From assembly GCA_025465355.1 (NCBI GenBank), contig JAODNN010000072.1, positions 1 through 64,000 of the forward strand: a stretch of 64,000 nt of DNA, written 5' to 3'. The notes under the pieces were generated by a model. That model searched no databases. It was not told where the DNA came from and saw only the letters and a list, made by a program, of their open reading frames with translations. Below, in pieces: positions 17,082 through 26,356 of this stretch (position 1 is its first letter; every line of letters starts with the position of its first letter). The position numbers were made by a program, and so were the translations under genes. This DNA is from Blastococcus sp. Its GTDB lineage: Bacteria > Actinomycetota > Actinomycetes > Mycobacteriales > Geodermatophilaceae.

Positions 17082-17956
17082 GCCTGGCGACCGTGGCGGT
17101 ACGCCCGAGCCGGCTCGGCCGGGTCAGCCGGTTGGTACGCGCGGACCTCCTCGCCGCCGTCGGTGCGGTCCTGCTCGTGCTGATCGTGCTGGCGTCACTC
17201 GCCGCGCCGTGGCTCGCGCCGTTCCCGCAGGACGGGACGACGGCGACGCATGCCACGCAGTCGCTGCTCCCCCCGGGCGGTGGCCACCTCATGGGCACCG
17301 ACCAGGTGGGCCGGGACGTGCTGAGCCGGCTGCTCTACGGCGGGCGCACCTCGCTGTTCATCGCGGCGGTCGTGCTCCTGCTCGCCGCCGCGGTCGGCGT
17401 CGCCCTCGGCGTGATCGCCGGCTACGCCGGCGGGGTCGTCCGCGACGTCATCATGCGGGTGACCGACGTCTTCCTCGCCTTCCCTGCGCTGCTGCTCTCG
17501 CTCGCCCTCGCGGTGGTGCTCCAGCCGAGCGTGCGGACGGCGATCCTCGCGATCGCCGCGACATGGTGGCCCTGGTACACCCGGCTCACCGCGTCGATCG
17601 CCTCGTCCATCCGCTCCCGCGGCTACGTCGACGCGGCCCGCTGCCTCGGGGTCTCACCGGCCCGGGTGATGCTCCGGCACGTGCTGCCGAACTCGCTCAC
17701 CCCCGTGCTCGTGCAGCTGTCCCTCGACGCGGGCGGCGTGATCCTCACCGCCGCGGCGCTGTCCTACCTGGGCCTCGGGGCGCAGGAACCGACCAGCGAA
17801 TGGGGGCTGATGGTCGAGCAGGGACAGGCGCTGTTCACGACGGACTGGTGGGTCGTCACCTTTCCCGGGCTGGCGATCCTCGTGACTGCGTTCGCCTTCA
17901 ACGTGCTCGGCGAGGGGTTGCGGGCGGCACTGGACCCCAGGCGGAACGCCCGATGA
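17078..17956 (+). CDS. ABC transporter permease, DppC-like
   Basis: This 292-aa permease has an N-terminal membrane segment (LLAAVGAVLLVLIVLASLAA) and the DppC hallmarks HLMGTDQVGRDVLSRLLYGG and RTSLFIAAVVLLLAAAVGVA. The EAA loop is SIRSRGYVDAARCLGVSPAR, and AALSYLGLGAQEPTSEWGLM is near the C-terminus. It overlaps the preceding permease by ATGA, as the next gene overlaps it. With the DppB-like protein it forms the membrane channel. Confidence 0.93.
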   Translation: MSLATVAVRPSRLGRVSRLVRADLLAAVGAVLLVLIVLASLAAPWLAPFPQDGTTATHATQSLLPPGGGHLMGTDQVGRDVLSRLLYGGRTSLFIAAVVLLLAAAVGVALGVIAGYAGGVVRDVIMRVTDVFLAFPALLLSLALAVVLQPSVRTAILAIAATWWPWYTRLTASIASSIRSRGYVDAARCLGVSPARVMLRHVLPNSLTPVLVQLSLDAGGVILTAAALSYLGLGAQEPTSEWGLMVEQGQALFTTDWWVVTFPGLAILVTAFAFNVLGEGLRAALDPRRNAR

Positions 17957-18732
17957 GCGTCGAGCACCTCGTCGAGGTCCGCGACCTCCAGGTCACCCAC
18001 GGGGACCGGCGCATCGCCTCGATCCCCGAGCTGACGCTGGCGGCCGCCGAATGCGTGGGCATCGTGGGCGAGAGCGGCTCCGGGAAGACGACGTCCCTCC
18101 TCGCCCTCCTCGGCCTGCTCGGCAGGGACTTCCACGTGTCCGGAGCGGCCCGCGTCTGCGGCGTCGACGTGATCGGGGCGGACGAGCGGGAGGTCGCCGC
18201 CGTCCGTGGTTCCCGGATCGCCCTGGTGATGCAGAACCCGCAGGGTTCGCTGAACCCGACGATGCGGCTGGGCACGCTCATGAAGCGCGCCCTCGCCCAG
18301 CACGGCGTGAAGGGGCCGGCCGCGCGGAACCGCATCGCCGAGGCCCTCTCCAGCGTCGGGCTCCCCGAGGGCGTCGCGCGCCGGTACCCCCACCAGGTGT
18401 CGGGCGGACAGGCGCAGCGCTTCGGGATCGCGATCGCCGTCGCGCTCGGGGCGGAGGTCATCGCCGCGGACGAGCCGACCAGCGCCCTCGACGTCACGGT
18501 CCAGGCGGGGGTGGTGCACGTCCTGCAGCGGCTCCGCGCGGAGCGCGGCATGGGCCTGCTCCTCGTCTCCCACGACCTCGCGCTGGTCTCCACCGTGGCC
18601 GACCGGGTCCTGGTGATGCGCCACGGCGAGGTCGTCGAATCGGGCACGGCCCGCTCGGTGCTGGCCGCCCCCGCCCACGACTACACGCGCGAGCTCCTCG
18701 CCGCCGTGCCGACCTTGGGAGCCGCCGGGTGA
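17953..18732 (+). CDS. ABC transporter ATP-binding protein, DppD-like
   Basis: This is a 259-aa ATPase from the ATG at 17953, which overlaps the permease stop. Walker A is VGESGSGKTTS (about residue 38), the signature is VSGGQAQRF, Walker B is VIAADEPTSALD and the switch His is in LLVSHDLALV. The oligopeptide-transport C-terminal extension, with its Cys cluster, is absent here but present in the next gene. It powers the importer together with that protein. Confidence 0.92.
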   Translation: MSVEHLVEVRDLQVTHGDRRIASIPELTLAAAECVGIVGESGSGKTTSLLALLGLLGRDFHVSGAARVCGVDVIGADEREVAAVRGSRIALVMQNPQGSLNPTMRLGTLMKRALAQHGVKGPAARNRIAEALSSVGLPEGVARRYPHQVSGGQAQRFGIAIAVALGAEVIAADEPTSALDVTVQAGVVHVLQRLRAERGMGLLLVSHDLALVSTVADRVLVMRHGEVVESGTARSVLAAPAHDYTRELLAAVPTLGAAG

Positions 18733-19691
18733 GCGACGAGATCCCGCTGCTGGCTGCCGTCGGGCTGACCGTGGCCTACGGCCGGACGCCTGTGGTCCAC
18801 GAGGTGGACCTGCCGCTCTACGCGGGGCGCCGAGGGGTGGGCCTGATCGGTGAGAGCGGCTCGGGGAAGACCACGCTGGCCCGCGCCCTGCTCGGCCTGC
18901 TCGAGCCCCACCACGGCGAGGTGACCTTCCGCGGTCGCAGTCTGGGAGAGCTGAGCCGCGCCGAGCGACGGGAGTACCGGTCGCAGGTCCAGCCGGTGTT
19001 CCAGGACGGCAACGAGGCCCTCGACCCGCGCATGCGCGTCGGCGCCTCCATCCGCGAGGCCCTGGCGATGCGCGGGCTCACCGGGCGGAGCGCCTCCTCC
19101 GTGGTGACCGACCTGCTCGAGGACGTCGGCCTGTCCGGCTCCCTCGCCACGCGCCGGCCCCACGAGCTGTCCGGCGGCCAGCGTCAGCGCGTGGTGATCG
19201 CCCGCGCCCTGGCCATCCAGCCCCGGCTGCTCGTCCTCGACGAGCCCACCAGCGCCCTCGACGTGACGGTCCAGGCGCGCGTCCTCGAACTGCTCGAGCG
19301 GCTGGGCGAGGAGCACGACCTGGGGCTGCTGCTGATCACCCACAACCTCGCCGTGGTCGAGCGGCTCTGCGAGACCGCGCACGTCATGTTCGCCGGTCGC
19401 GTGGTCGAGTCGGGCCCGACCCGACAGCTGCTCTCCCAGCCGGCCCATCCGTACACGAAGGCACTCCGTGACGCGGTGCCTACGATGGGCGGCGCTCTTC
19501 CCGAGGTCGTCGAAGGCGCCACAGCTGACGCCGCCGACACCGGCTGCGCCTACCGGCTGCGCTGCCCGTTCGCGACCAAGGTGTGCGCCCTGCAGACCCC
19601 GGTCCTCCGCAGGGTGGGGACGCAGTCAGCCGCCTGTCACCATGCCGAGCAGGTCGTCGAGGCCGGCAACCCAGGAGTCCTGTCCTCATGA
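18729..19691 (+). CDS. ABC transporter ATP-binding protein, DppF-like
   Basis: A 320-aa ATPase from the GTG at 18729. Walker A is IGESGSGKTTLARALLGLL, the signature is LSGGQRQRVVIARALA, Walker B is LLVLDEPTSALDVTVQARVL and the switch His is in LLITHNLAVVERL. The C-terminal oligopeptide domain carries the cysteines of TGCAYRLRCPFATKVCALQT. The second ATPase of the importer, it overlaps both neighbours by four bases, so the nine genes 11727-23454 form one coupled transcription unit. Confidence 0.92.
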   Translation: MSDEIPLLAAVGLTVAYGRTPVVHEVDLPLYAGRRGVGLIGESGSGKTTLARALLGLLEPHHGEVTFRGRSLGELSRAERREYRSQVQPVFQDGNEALDPRMRVGASIREALAMRGLTGRSASSVVTDLLEDVGLSGSLATRRPHELSGGQRQRVVIARALAIQPRLLVLDEPTSALDVTVQARVLELLERLGEEHDLGLLLITHNLAVVERLCETAHVMFAGRVVESGPTRQLLSQPAHPYTKALRDAVPTMGGALPEVVEGATADAADTGCAYRLRCPFATKVCALQTPVLRRVGTQSAACHHAEQVVEAGNPGVLSS

Positions 19692-21736
19692 ACCAGCGGC
19701 CGGCCCCGTCCCGGGGGAAGACCGACCCGTCCACCGTCATCGGGGTGGACATCGGGGGCACGTTCACCGACCTGGTCCTGCGGGACGAGGCGGGCGGGGA
19801 CATCGTCGTGGCGAAGGAGCCCACCACTCCGGAGCACCCCGAGCGCGGGGTGCTCGCCGCCATCGACCGGGCCGTCGGCTCCGACGCGCTGGCCCGGTGC
19901 CGTTACCTGATGCACGGCACGACGGTCGGCCTCAACGCGTTGCTGGAGCGACGCGGCGCCACGGTGGGCCTGCTCACCACCCGCGGCTTCCGGGACGTCC
20001 TGGAGATCCGGCGCGGCGACCGGGACGATCCCTACGACCTGTACTGGCGCCCCCCGGCACCCCTGGTCCCCCGCCGGCTCCGCCTCGAGGTCGACGAGCG
20101 GATCGCGGCCGACGGGTCGGTCGTCGCCGGCCTGGACGAGGCGTCGGTGCAACACGCGCTGGACACGTTCCGGCGCGACGGGGTGGACAGCATCGCGGTC
20201 GTGCTGCTGCATGCCTACGCGAACCCGGACCACGAGCTGCGCATCGAGCAGCTGCTCCGGAACTGCGGCTGGGACGGCGACATCTCCCTGTCCCACCGCG
20301 TGTCCGGCGAGTACCGCGAGTACGAGCGGACGACGACCACCGTGGTCGACGCCTTCGTCCGCCGGCGGATGGGCCCCTACCTGTCGCGGCTGTCGCAGGG
20401 CCTGGCCGATCGCGGGTTCTCCGGCGACCTGCTGGTGACCCGCTCCGGTGGCGGCGCCCTCACGCTCCCGGAGGTGGAGCAGCGGCCGTTCGAGACCATC
20501 ATGTCCGGGCCGGTCGCCGGCGCGGCGGCTCTCGGGCGCCTGGCCCAGCGGCTCGAGCTACCCATCGTCATCGGCGCCGACGTGGGCGGCACCAGCTTCG
20601 ACACCGTGGTGATCGAGGACGGCCGCGCCCCGCTGCTCTTCGAGGGCCGGGTCGAAGGCATGCCGTTGCAGAGCCCGTGGGTCGACGTCCGCTCCATCGG
20701 TGCCGGCGGCGGGTCGCTGGCCTTCGTCGACGAGGGCGGGCTCCTGCGCGTCGGACCGCGCAGCGCCGGGGCGGATCCCGGGCCGGCCTGCTACCAGCGC
20801 GGCGGCTCCCGGCCCACGGTCACCGATGCGGCCCTCGTCCTGGGGATGCTGGTGCCCGGAGAGCTCTCCGGGGGCGTGAGGCTGTCGGTCGAACGTGCCC
20901 GGGAGGCGCTGGAGCCGCTGGCCGCGCCCAGCGGGCTGGACGACGCCGTCGATGTCGCCGAAGGTGTGGTCCGGATCGCCGCGGCGCACATGGCGCAGGC
21001 CATCCGCGGCATCACCGTCGAGCGGGGCATCGACCCGCGGACCGCCACCATCGTGGGCTTCGGCGGCGCGGGGCCGCTCTTCTCCTGCCTGGTCGCCGAC
21101 GAGCTCGACGTCGCCCATGTGGTGATCCCGCCCAACGCCGGCAACTTCTCCGCTGTCGGACTCCTGTCCTCCGACGCCACGCGCAACGCCGCGCGGACCG
21201 TGGTCACGCCGCTCGACGCGGCCGCCCTCGAGCGCGCGCGGGCCGTCGCGACCGGACTGCTCGACGAGCTGGACCCGTCGGGCACGGTCCCCTTCCGCGA
21301 GGTACAGCTGGACCTGCGGTTCCAGGGTCAGGAGCACGCGCTCACCCGCGGCCTCGCCCCGGACGCCGGCGTCGAGGACGTCGTCACGGACTTCCGGCGC
21401 GAGTACGGCCGGGTCTTCGGTCACGGGCTGCCCGGCCCGGTCGAGCTCGTCACGGTCCGGGTGAGCGCGCGGACCCCGCTGTCGGTCACCACCGGCCTGG
21501 TGCCCGCGCCCCGCGAGAGCGCACCCACGTCGGACACGGCGAAGGTGTGGTGCTTCTCGAGGCGCGACTGGACCGAGGCCGACGTCGTCAGCCGGGGTGA
21601 GCTCGCCACCCGCGGGCCGCTCCCCGGTCCGCTGCTGGTCGTGGAGCCCACGACCACGACGTATGTGTCCCTGGGTTTCCTCGCCGAGGTCGACGGCGAG
21701 GACTGCCTGATCCTCACGAGGAAGGACTGCCCATGA
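19688..21736 (+). CDS. hydantoinase/oxoprolinase subunit A (HyuA-like)
   Basis: This 682-aa subunit is of normal full length. The N-terminal ATPase part reads VIGVDIGGTFTDLVLRDEAG, LMHGTTVGLNALLERRGATV and LLTTRGFRDVLEIRRGDR. The core has MSGPVAGAAALGRLAQRLEL, ADVGGTSFDTVVIEDGRAPL and SIGAGGGSLAFVDEGGLLRV; GPRSAGADPGPACYQRGG is also diagnostic. The C-terminal domain ends near the stop with TTTYVSLGFLAEVDGEDCLI. With HyuB it hydrolyses a cyclic amide at the cost of ATP: hydantoins, N-methylhydantoin, 5-oxoproline or lactams in known members. The ATG at 19688 overlaps the ABC ATPase stop, and HyuB overlaps its own stop. Confidence 0.92.
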   Translation: MNQRPAPSRGKTDPSTVIGVDIGGTFTDLVLRDEAGGDIVVAKEPTTPEHPERGVLAAIDRAVGSDALARCRYLMHGTTVGLNALLERRGATVGLLTTRGFRDVLEIRRGDRDDPYDLYWRPPAPLVPRRLRLEVDERIAADGSVVAGLDEASVQHALDTFRRDGVDSIAVVLLHAYANPDHELRIEQLLRNCGWDGDISLSHRVSGEYREYERTTTTVVDAFVRRRMGPYLSRLSQGLADRGFSGDLLVTRSGGGALTLPEVEQRPFETIMSGPVAGAAALGRLAQRLELPIVIGADVGGTSFDTVVIEDGRAPLLFEGRVEGMPLQSPWVDVRSIGAGGGSLAFVDEGGLLRVGPRSAGADPGPACYQRGGSRPTVTDAALVLGMLVPGELSGGVRLSVERAREALEPLAAPSGLDDAVDVAEGVVRIAAAHMAQAIRGITVERGIDPRTATIVGFGGAGPLFSCLVADELDVAHVVIPPNAGNFSAVGLLSSDATRNAARTVVTPLDAAALERARAVATGLLDELDPSGTVPFREVQLDLRFQGQEHALTRGLAPDAGVEDVVTDFRREYGRVFGHGLPGPVELVTVRVSARTPLSVTTGLVPAPRESAPTSDTAKVWCFSRRDWTEADVVSRGELATRGPLPGPLLVVEPTTTTYVSLGFLAEVDGEDCLILTRKDCP

Positions 21737-23454
21737 GCAGCGGCGAGACCGTCCTCACCCGCTGTACCGATGCGCGGCCGGGACTCGGGCAGGGGGCCGA
21801 CCCGGTCACGACCGAGATCATCCGGCAGGGGCTCAACGCCGCGGCCGACCACATGAAGTCGGCACTGATCCGGACGTCGTTCTCCCCGATCATCTACGAG
21901 GCGCTCGACTTCGCCGTCGCCTTCTACGACGCCGACCTGTGCATGCTCGCCCAGGCCCCGACGCTGCCCGCGTTCATGGGCACCCTCGGCTTCTGCGTGC
22001 GGGAGGCGGTGACCGCGGTCGGCGGGGTCGCGGCGCTGCGTCCCGGCGACGTGGTGCTCTACAACGACCCGTACGGCACGGGCTCCCATCCGCAGGACGC
22101 CGCGATGGTGGTACCGATCTTCGTCGACGACGACCTGGTGGCCTATTCCGTCATCAAGGCGCACTGGCTCGACATCGGCGGCAAGGACCCGTACTGCACC
22201 GACACCGTCGACGTGTTCCAGGAGGGCACGATCTTTCCCGGCGTCAAGCTGTACGACGCCGGGAACCGCGTCGACGGCATCTACCGCATGATCCTGGCCA
22301 ACAGCCGGCTCCCCGACGCCGTCATCGGGGACATCAACGCGATGGTGGCCGGTGCCCGCGCGGGTGGCGAGGCCCTGACCCGGCTCGTCCGCCGGCACGG
22401 CCTGGACGTGTTCCGCCGCTGCGTGGCACGGATGTACGACCACGGTGAGTCGCTGATCCGCGCGTGGTTCTCCCGCCTTCCCGACGGCCGCTACCGCGCC
22501 GACAGCATCATCGACTGGGACGGCGTGGTCGACGAGCCGGTGCCGTTCGCCCTCGAGGTGCACGTCGAGGGATCCACCGTCCGGGTCGACTACACCGGGG
22601 CCCCCGACCAGAGACCGGGCCCGATCAACTGCCCGTTGCCCTCGACGGTCGCCGCCAGCCGGCTCGCGGTCGCCTATCTCGCCGGTGCCGGCGAGGCCCC
22701 GAACGAGGGTCACTTCCGGGCGCTGGAAGTGCTCACCCGCCCCGGCACCCTCTTTCACCCGGTCTCCCCCGCCCCGTGCTTCATGTACGGCATCCCGTCC
22801 GATCACGCCATCGAGCTGATCCTGCGGGCCCTGGCGCCGGCCCTGCCCGACGCGGTCCCCGCGGCGAGCGGCGGCGACATCAACGCGCTCGTCTGGTGGG
22901 GCACCCGCGAGGCCGGCGGAACGCCGTGGGCCGACGGCGCCCCCCACCCCGTCGGCCAGGGCGCGACGGCCGCGGCCGACGGCGCGAACGCGCTGATGTA
23001 CCTCTCCGAGTCGGCCACGCGGTTCACCCCGGCCGAGATCTGGGAGGTCCGCAACCCCTGGCGCATCGAAAGATGCGCGCTGGCCGTCGACTCGGGCGGA
23101 CCGGGGCGACACCGGGGCGGCCTCGGGCTGGACCTGTCGTTCCGGATGCTCGAGGACTGCTACCTGACCTCCGCGCTGGCCCGGACGCGCCTGCTGCCCT
23201 GGGGGCTCCGCGGAGGGCAGCCCGGACGGCCGAACGGCCTGACCGTCGAGTACCCGGACGGCCGCACCGCGTCGTACGACCTCCGTACCCGGGTCGCCCT
23301 GCCGAAGGGCGCACTGGTGCACCTGCGCACCGGCTCCGGCGGCGGCTACGGCGACCCTGCGGATCGACCCGCCGAGCTGGTCCGCGCCGACCTCGCCGAC
23401 GGCTACATCACTGCGCAGCACGCCCGGCGCTGGTACGGGCAGGCCACCCCGTGA
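21733..23454 (+). CDS. hydantoinase/oxoprolinase subunit B (HyuB-like)
   Basis: This 573-aa subunit shows the HyuB family features: VTTEIIRQGLNAAADHMKSA near residue 24, LIRTSFSPIIYEALDFAVAF and LRPGDVVLYNDPYGTGSHPQ. GAGEAPNEGHFRALEVLTRP lies mid-protein, and DSGGPGRHRGGLGLDLSFRM and TGSGGGYGDPADRPAELVRA lie near the C-terminus. It works with the upstream full-length HyuA. It is the last gene of the operon; a tandem-repeat interval follows. The operon contains no carbamoylase, so the opened product may be processed elsewhere or used directly. Confidence 0.92.
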   Translation: MSSGETVLTRCTDARPGLGQGADPVTTEIIRQGLNAAADHMKSALIRTSFSPIIYEALDFAVAFYDADLCMLAQAPTLPAFMGTLGFCVREAVTAVGGVAALRPGDVVLYNDPYGTGSHPQDAAMVVPIFVDDDLVAYSVIKAHWLDIGGKDPYCTDTVDVFQEGTIFPGVKLYDAGNRVDGIYRMILANSRLPDAVIGDINAMVAGARAGGEALTRLVRRHGLDVFRRCVARMYDHGESLIRAWFSRLPDGRYRADSIIDWDGVVDEPVPFALEVHVEGSTVRVDYTGAPDQRPGPINCPLPSTVAASRLAVAYLAGAGEAPNEGHFRALEVLTRPGTLFHPVSPAPCFMYGIPSDHAIELILRALAPALPDAVPAASGGDINALVWWGTREAGGTPWADGAPHPVGQGATAAADGANALMYLSESATRFTPAEIWEVRNPWRIERCALAVDSGGPGRHRGGLGLDLSFRMLEDCYLTSALARTRLLPWGLRGGQPGRPNGLTVEYPDGRTASYDLRTRVALPKGALVHLRTGSGGGYGDPADRPAELVRADLADGYITAQHARRWYGQATP

Positions 23455-23535
23455 CCGGCGTCTGCCGCGCGCCGGCGTCGGTCTCGGGCGATCGCCCACG
23501 GCCGCACCGGGCGGCCCCTCATCACTCGGGGTAAC

Positions 23536-23589
23536 TGGATCACGATGATTCGCTCAAGCGAGTGGATCACGGTGATTCGCTCAAGGGCG
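23536..23589. repeat. two 27-bp tandem repeats with ATCA-N3-TGAT dyads
   Basis: TGGATCACGATGATTCGCTC at 23536 recurs at 23563 as TGGATCACGGTGATTCGCTC, and the next bases also match. The unit is 27 bp. The second copy holds ATCACGGTGAT, an 11-base palindrome. The repeats lie 26-79 bases before the GGDEF gene start, so they look like paired operator sites. Confidence 0.6.
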
Positions 23590-23614
23590 TCCCGCGGTCG
23601 GCCGATGGAAGCAT

Positions 23615-25258
23615 GTGAGCGGCACGGGGATCGTTGACCACCCCGGCGCTCCCCTGGTGCCCCCGTCGGCGGCCGATGCGGCTGACGCCGGGGCATTGGC
23701 GGCGGAGCTGAGGACGCTCGAAACCCTCTCGCGGTTCGACCACGACGGCATCGAAGCCCGCGCGCAGCGCGCGGGGGCAGCGGCCGCCGAGCTGGGGCTG
23801 ACCGAACTCGAGCTCCGTGCCCGCCTGGTCGAGGCCGACCTGTCCCGGATGCGCGGCAACGTCGCGGCGGCCGGCCGGCTCGCCCAGGACGTGCACAGGT
23901 GGGCCTCCGACCACGACTCCCGCCATCTCCTCGCGCGCAGCTCGTTCGTGCTGGCCGCCGTCTTCCAGGAGCTGGGCGACGCGTCCCTGGCCCTGGAACA
24001 CGCCGTCCGCGCCGTCGATCTGCTGGTCGAGGACTCCGAGCCGGCGATGCAGATCGACCACCACACCCGGCTGGCCGACACCCTGGGGCTCGCCGGCGAC
24101 GACGCGGCTCAGGAACGCTACGACCAGGTGCTCCGCCTCGCCGAGGAGATCGGTGACGTCGACCGTCAACTCGTCGTCCTCAACAACCGGGCCTACAGCG
24201 CCACGGTGTGCGGCCGGTTCGATGCCGCCCTGGCCTTCAGCACGCAACTACAGACCCTCGGCGCCGCGCACGGCGTCACGCTCCACGTCGGCCGGCTCGA
24301 CACCGTCGCGCGAGCCCTGATGGGGCTGGGGCGGCTCGAGGAGGCCGAAGCCGTGCTGCTCCCGGGGCTGGCGCCGGAGGCACTCGACGCGTCCGGGGAC
24401 GGCGACGCGGGAGCCGACTTCCTGCTGACCCTCGCCGAGGTCCAGCGCCAGCGCGGCTCCGTCCCCAGCGCGCAGGCCACCCTGGACGAGTGCGTGCGCC
24501 GGTGCGACCGGTACGGATTGACCTCGATCCGGGTGCGCGCCCGGCGGGAGCAGGCCGAACTGCACGCCGCCGGCGGCGACTTCCGGGCAGCGTTCGCGGA
24601 GCACAAGCGGTACACCCAGGCGCTCGTGGACCTGCAGTCCGCCCAGCGTGACGCCCGGGCCCGCGCACTGCATGCGATGTACGAGACGGCCGAAGCGCGT
24701 CAGCAGAGCCGTCGCTATCGGGAGCTCTCGCTCCGGGACCCGCTCACCGGTCTCTACAACCGTCGCTACGTCGACGAGCAGCTCCCCCGGCTGCTGCGTC
24801 GGGCCGCCGGCTCCGCCGACGAGGTGACCCTTGCGCTGCTCGACCTGGACCACTTCAAGCGCATCAACGACACGTGCTCCCACGAGATCGGCGACGACGT
24901 CCTGCGCACGGTCGCCCAACTGCTGCAGGTGATCGAGTCACCCCAGGACCTGGACCGGGAGGTCGGCTCGTTCGCCGCCCGGATGGGCGGTGAGGAGTTC
25001 CTCCTCGTGCTGATCGGCCGGGATCCGTCGGTGGCCGCCCGACAGCTGGACGCCATCCGCCAGTCCGTGGCGACGCACCTCTGGGCCGACCTGACCGGCG
25101 CACTCCCGGTCACCGTCAGCATCGGCGCCACGAGCACCGCCCGGCTGAGTGACCCCATGCCGGCCGAGCTGCTCAGCCGTGCGGACGGTCACCTGTACCG
25201 CGCCAAGCGCGAGGGTCGCAACCGGCTCATCGGGGACCTGATCCCCCCGGCCGCCTGA
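23615..25258 (+). CDS. TPR-like sensor with GGDEF diguanylate cyclase domain
   Basis: A 547-aa soluble protein from a GTG at 23615. Residues about 30-350 are helical TPR-like repeats (LEADLSRMRGNVAAAGRLAQ-like units; LALEHAVRAVDLLVEDSEP; RFDAALAFSTQLQTLGAAHG). A short coiled region (ARALHAMYETAEARQQSRRY) leads into a GGDEF domain: LRDPLTGLYNRRYVDEQLPR, LLDLDHFKRINDTCSHEIGD, the catalytic MGGEEF and DGHLYRAKREGRNRLI. The catalytic box is intact, so it should make cyclic di-GMP. The RxxD inhibitory site usually found just before the box is not present, so product inhibition may be absent. No membrane segment is visible. It is monocistronic with tandem repeats at its promoter. Confidence 0.88.
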   Translation: MSGTGIVDHPGAPLVPPSAADAADAGALAAELRTLETLSRFDHDGIEARAQRAGAAAAELGLTELELRARLVEADLSRMRGNVAAAGRLAQDVHRWASDHDSRHLLARSSFVLAAVFQELGDASLALEHAVRAVDLLVEDSEPAMQIDHHTRLADTLGLAGDDAAQERYDQVLRLAEEIGDVDRQLVVLNNRAYSATVCGRFDAALAFSTQLQTLGAAHGVTLHVGRLDTVARALMGLGRLEEAEAVLLPGLAPEALDASGDGDAGADFLLTLAEVQRQRGSVPSAQATLDECVRRCDRYGLTSIRVRARREQAELHAAGGDFRAAFAEHKRYTQALVDLQSAQRDARARALHAMYETAEARQQSRRYRELSLRDPLTGLYNRRYVDEQLPRLLRRAAGSADEVTLALLDLDHFKRINDTCSHEIGDDVLRTVAQLLQVIESPQDLDREVGSFAARMGGEEFLLVLIGRDPSVAARQLDAIRQSVATHLWADLTGALPVTVSIGATSTARLSDPMPAELLSRADGHLYRAKREGRNRLIGDLIPPAA

Positions 25259-25372
25259 CAATCAGTCGACGCCGATCACGCCCGGCGATCTATCGTCTGC
25301 GTCGATGGGACCCAACGAACGCTCACGATCACTCTCCGGTACCGACCTGCTACCTCTGTCGTTGCGAATTTC

Positions 25373-26254
25373 GTGGAACTGAGACAGCTCGAGCACTTCT
25401 TGGCCGTTGTCGAGGAGGGCTCGTTCTCTCGTGCCGCGGCCCGCGTGTTCCTGGTGCAGTCGAGTCTGTCGGCGTCGGTGCTCGCCCTCGAGCGTCACCT
25501 CGGCACGGAGCTGTTCATCCGTGGTCGCCGCGGCGCCGAACTGACCGACGCCGGCCTGGCCCTGGTAACGCCGGCTCGAACCGTGCTCGCGCACGCCAAC
25601 CGGGCGCGCGACGCCGTCGGGGAGGTGCGCGGACTGCTCCGCGGGTCCGTCCGCATCGCCGCACTGTCCGTGCCCCGGAGCATCGACATCATCGAGACGA
25701 TCCGCCGATTCCGCACCGAACACCCCGGCGTGGACGTGCAGGTGCTCCCCGCTGACGCGAGGTCGATGGTCGACCTGGTGGCCGACGGCCGGGTCGACTT
25801 CGCCATCACCCCGTGGACCGATCGCATCGGTTCGACACTGCACTTCGAGCCGCTGCTGAGCACGCGGCTGGCCGTGGTGTGTCCCGCCGGTCACCGCTTG
25901 GCGGGAGCCACCGACGTCGACCCGAGGGAGCTCGTCGAGGAGTCGATCATCGACCTGCCCCAGGGCTGGCAGGCCCGAACGTTGTTCGACGGGGTGATGG
26001 AGGAGCACGGCCTGGCGCGGCAGGTCAGTCTCGAAGTTCACGACTGGTTCAGCGTCCTGGCCATGACGCAGCGCGGCATGGGCATCTCCTACGGCCCCCG
26101 GGAATGCATCGACGTGGAGGCCTTCGGCGTCGGCGTCGCCACCTTGGCCGGGGGCCCCTTGTGGGAACTCGGCATCGCAAGCCGGGACGAGGCGCTCCGG
26201 GGGGCAGCGGGCCGGGCGTTCCTCGCTGCCTACCTCGAGCATTGCGCGAACTGA
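25373..26254 (+). CDS. LysR-family transcriptional regulator
   Basis: This 293-aa protein has the LysR winged helix-turn-helix at its N-terminus (MELRQLEHFLAVVEEGSFSR, AAARVFLVQSSLSASVLALE) and ELTDAGLALVTPARTVLAHA in the linker helix. The rest is a periplasmic-binding-like effector domain (GSVRIAALSVPRSIDIIETI, ICYGPRE-like region near residue 243). The GTG at 25373 starts the conserved MELRQL. No divergent gene flanks it, so its target is unclear; the kinase cassette downstream is in the same direction 102 bases on. Confidence 0.9.
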   Translation: MELRQLEHFLAVVEEGSFSRAAARVFLVQSSLSASVLALERHLGTELFIRGRRGAELTDAGLALVTPARTVLAHANRARDAVGEVRGLLRGSVRIAALSVPRSIDIIETIRRFRTEHPGVDVQVLPADARSMVDLVADGRVDFAITPWTDRIGSTLHFEPLLSTRLAVVCPAGHRLAGATDVDPRELVEESIIDLPQGWQARTLFDGVMEEHGLARQVSLEVHDWFSVLAMTQRGMGISYGPRECIDVEAFGVGVATLAGGPLWELGIASRDEALRGAAGRAFLAAYLEHCAN

Positions 26255-26356
26255 CCGCCGGGAACCACCGGGCCGGTCCACGCGTGGGGATGAGAGGCAT
26301 GGTGGTCGCGACGGCGACGACCTACCGTCGGCCATTCCGGCGAGTGGAGGCCCGGC

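Noticed and set aside
21421-23499. 692-codon - strand frame opposite HyuB
   Set aside because: It is a shadow frame created by GC codon bias; HyuB motifs on the other strand are decisive.
23536-23589. Possible CRISPR-like repeats
   Set aside because: There are only two adjacent units without spacers and no cas genes, so a tandem operator-like repeat is the better reading.
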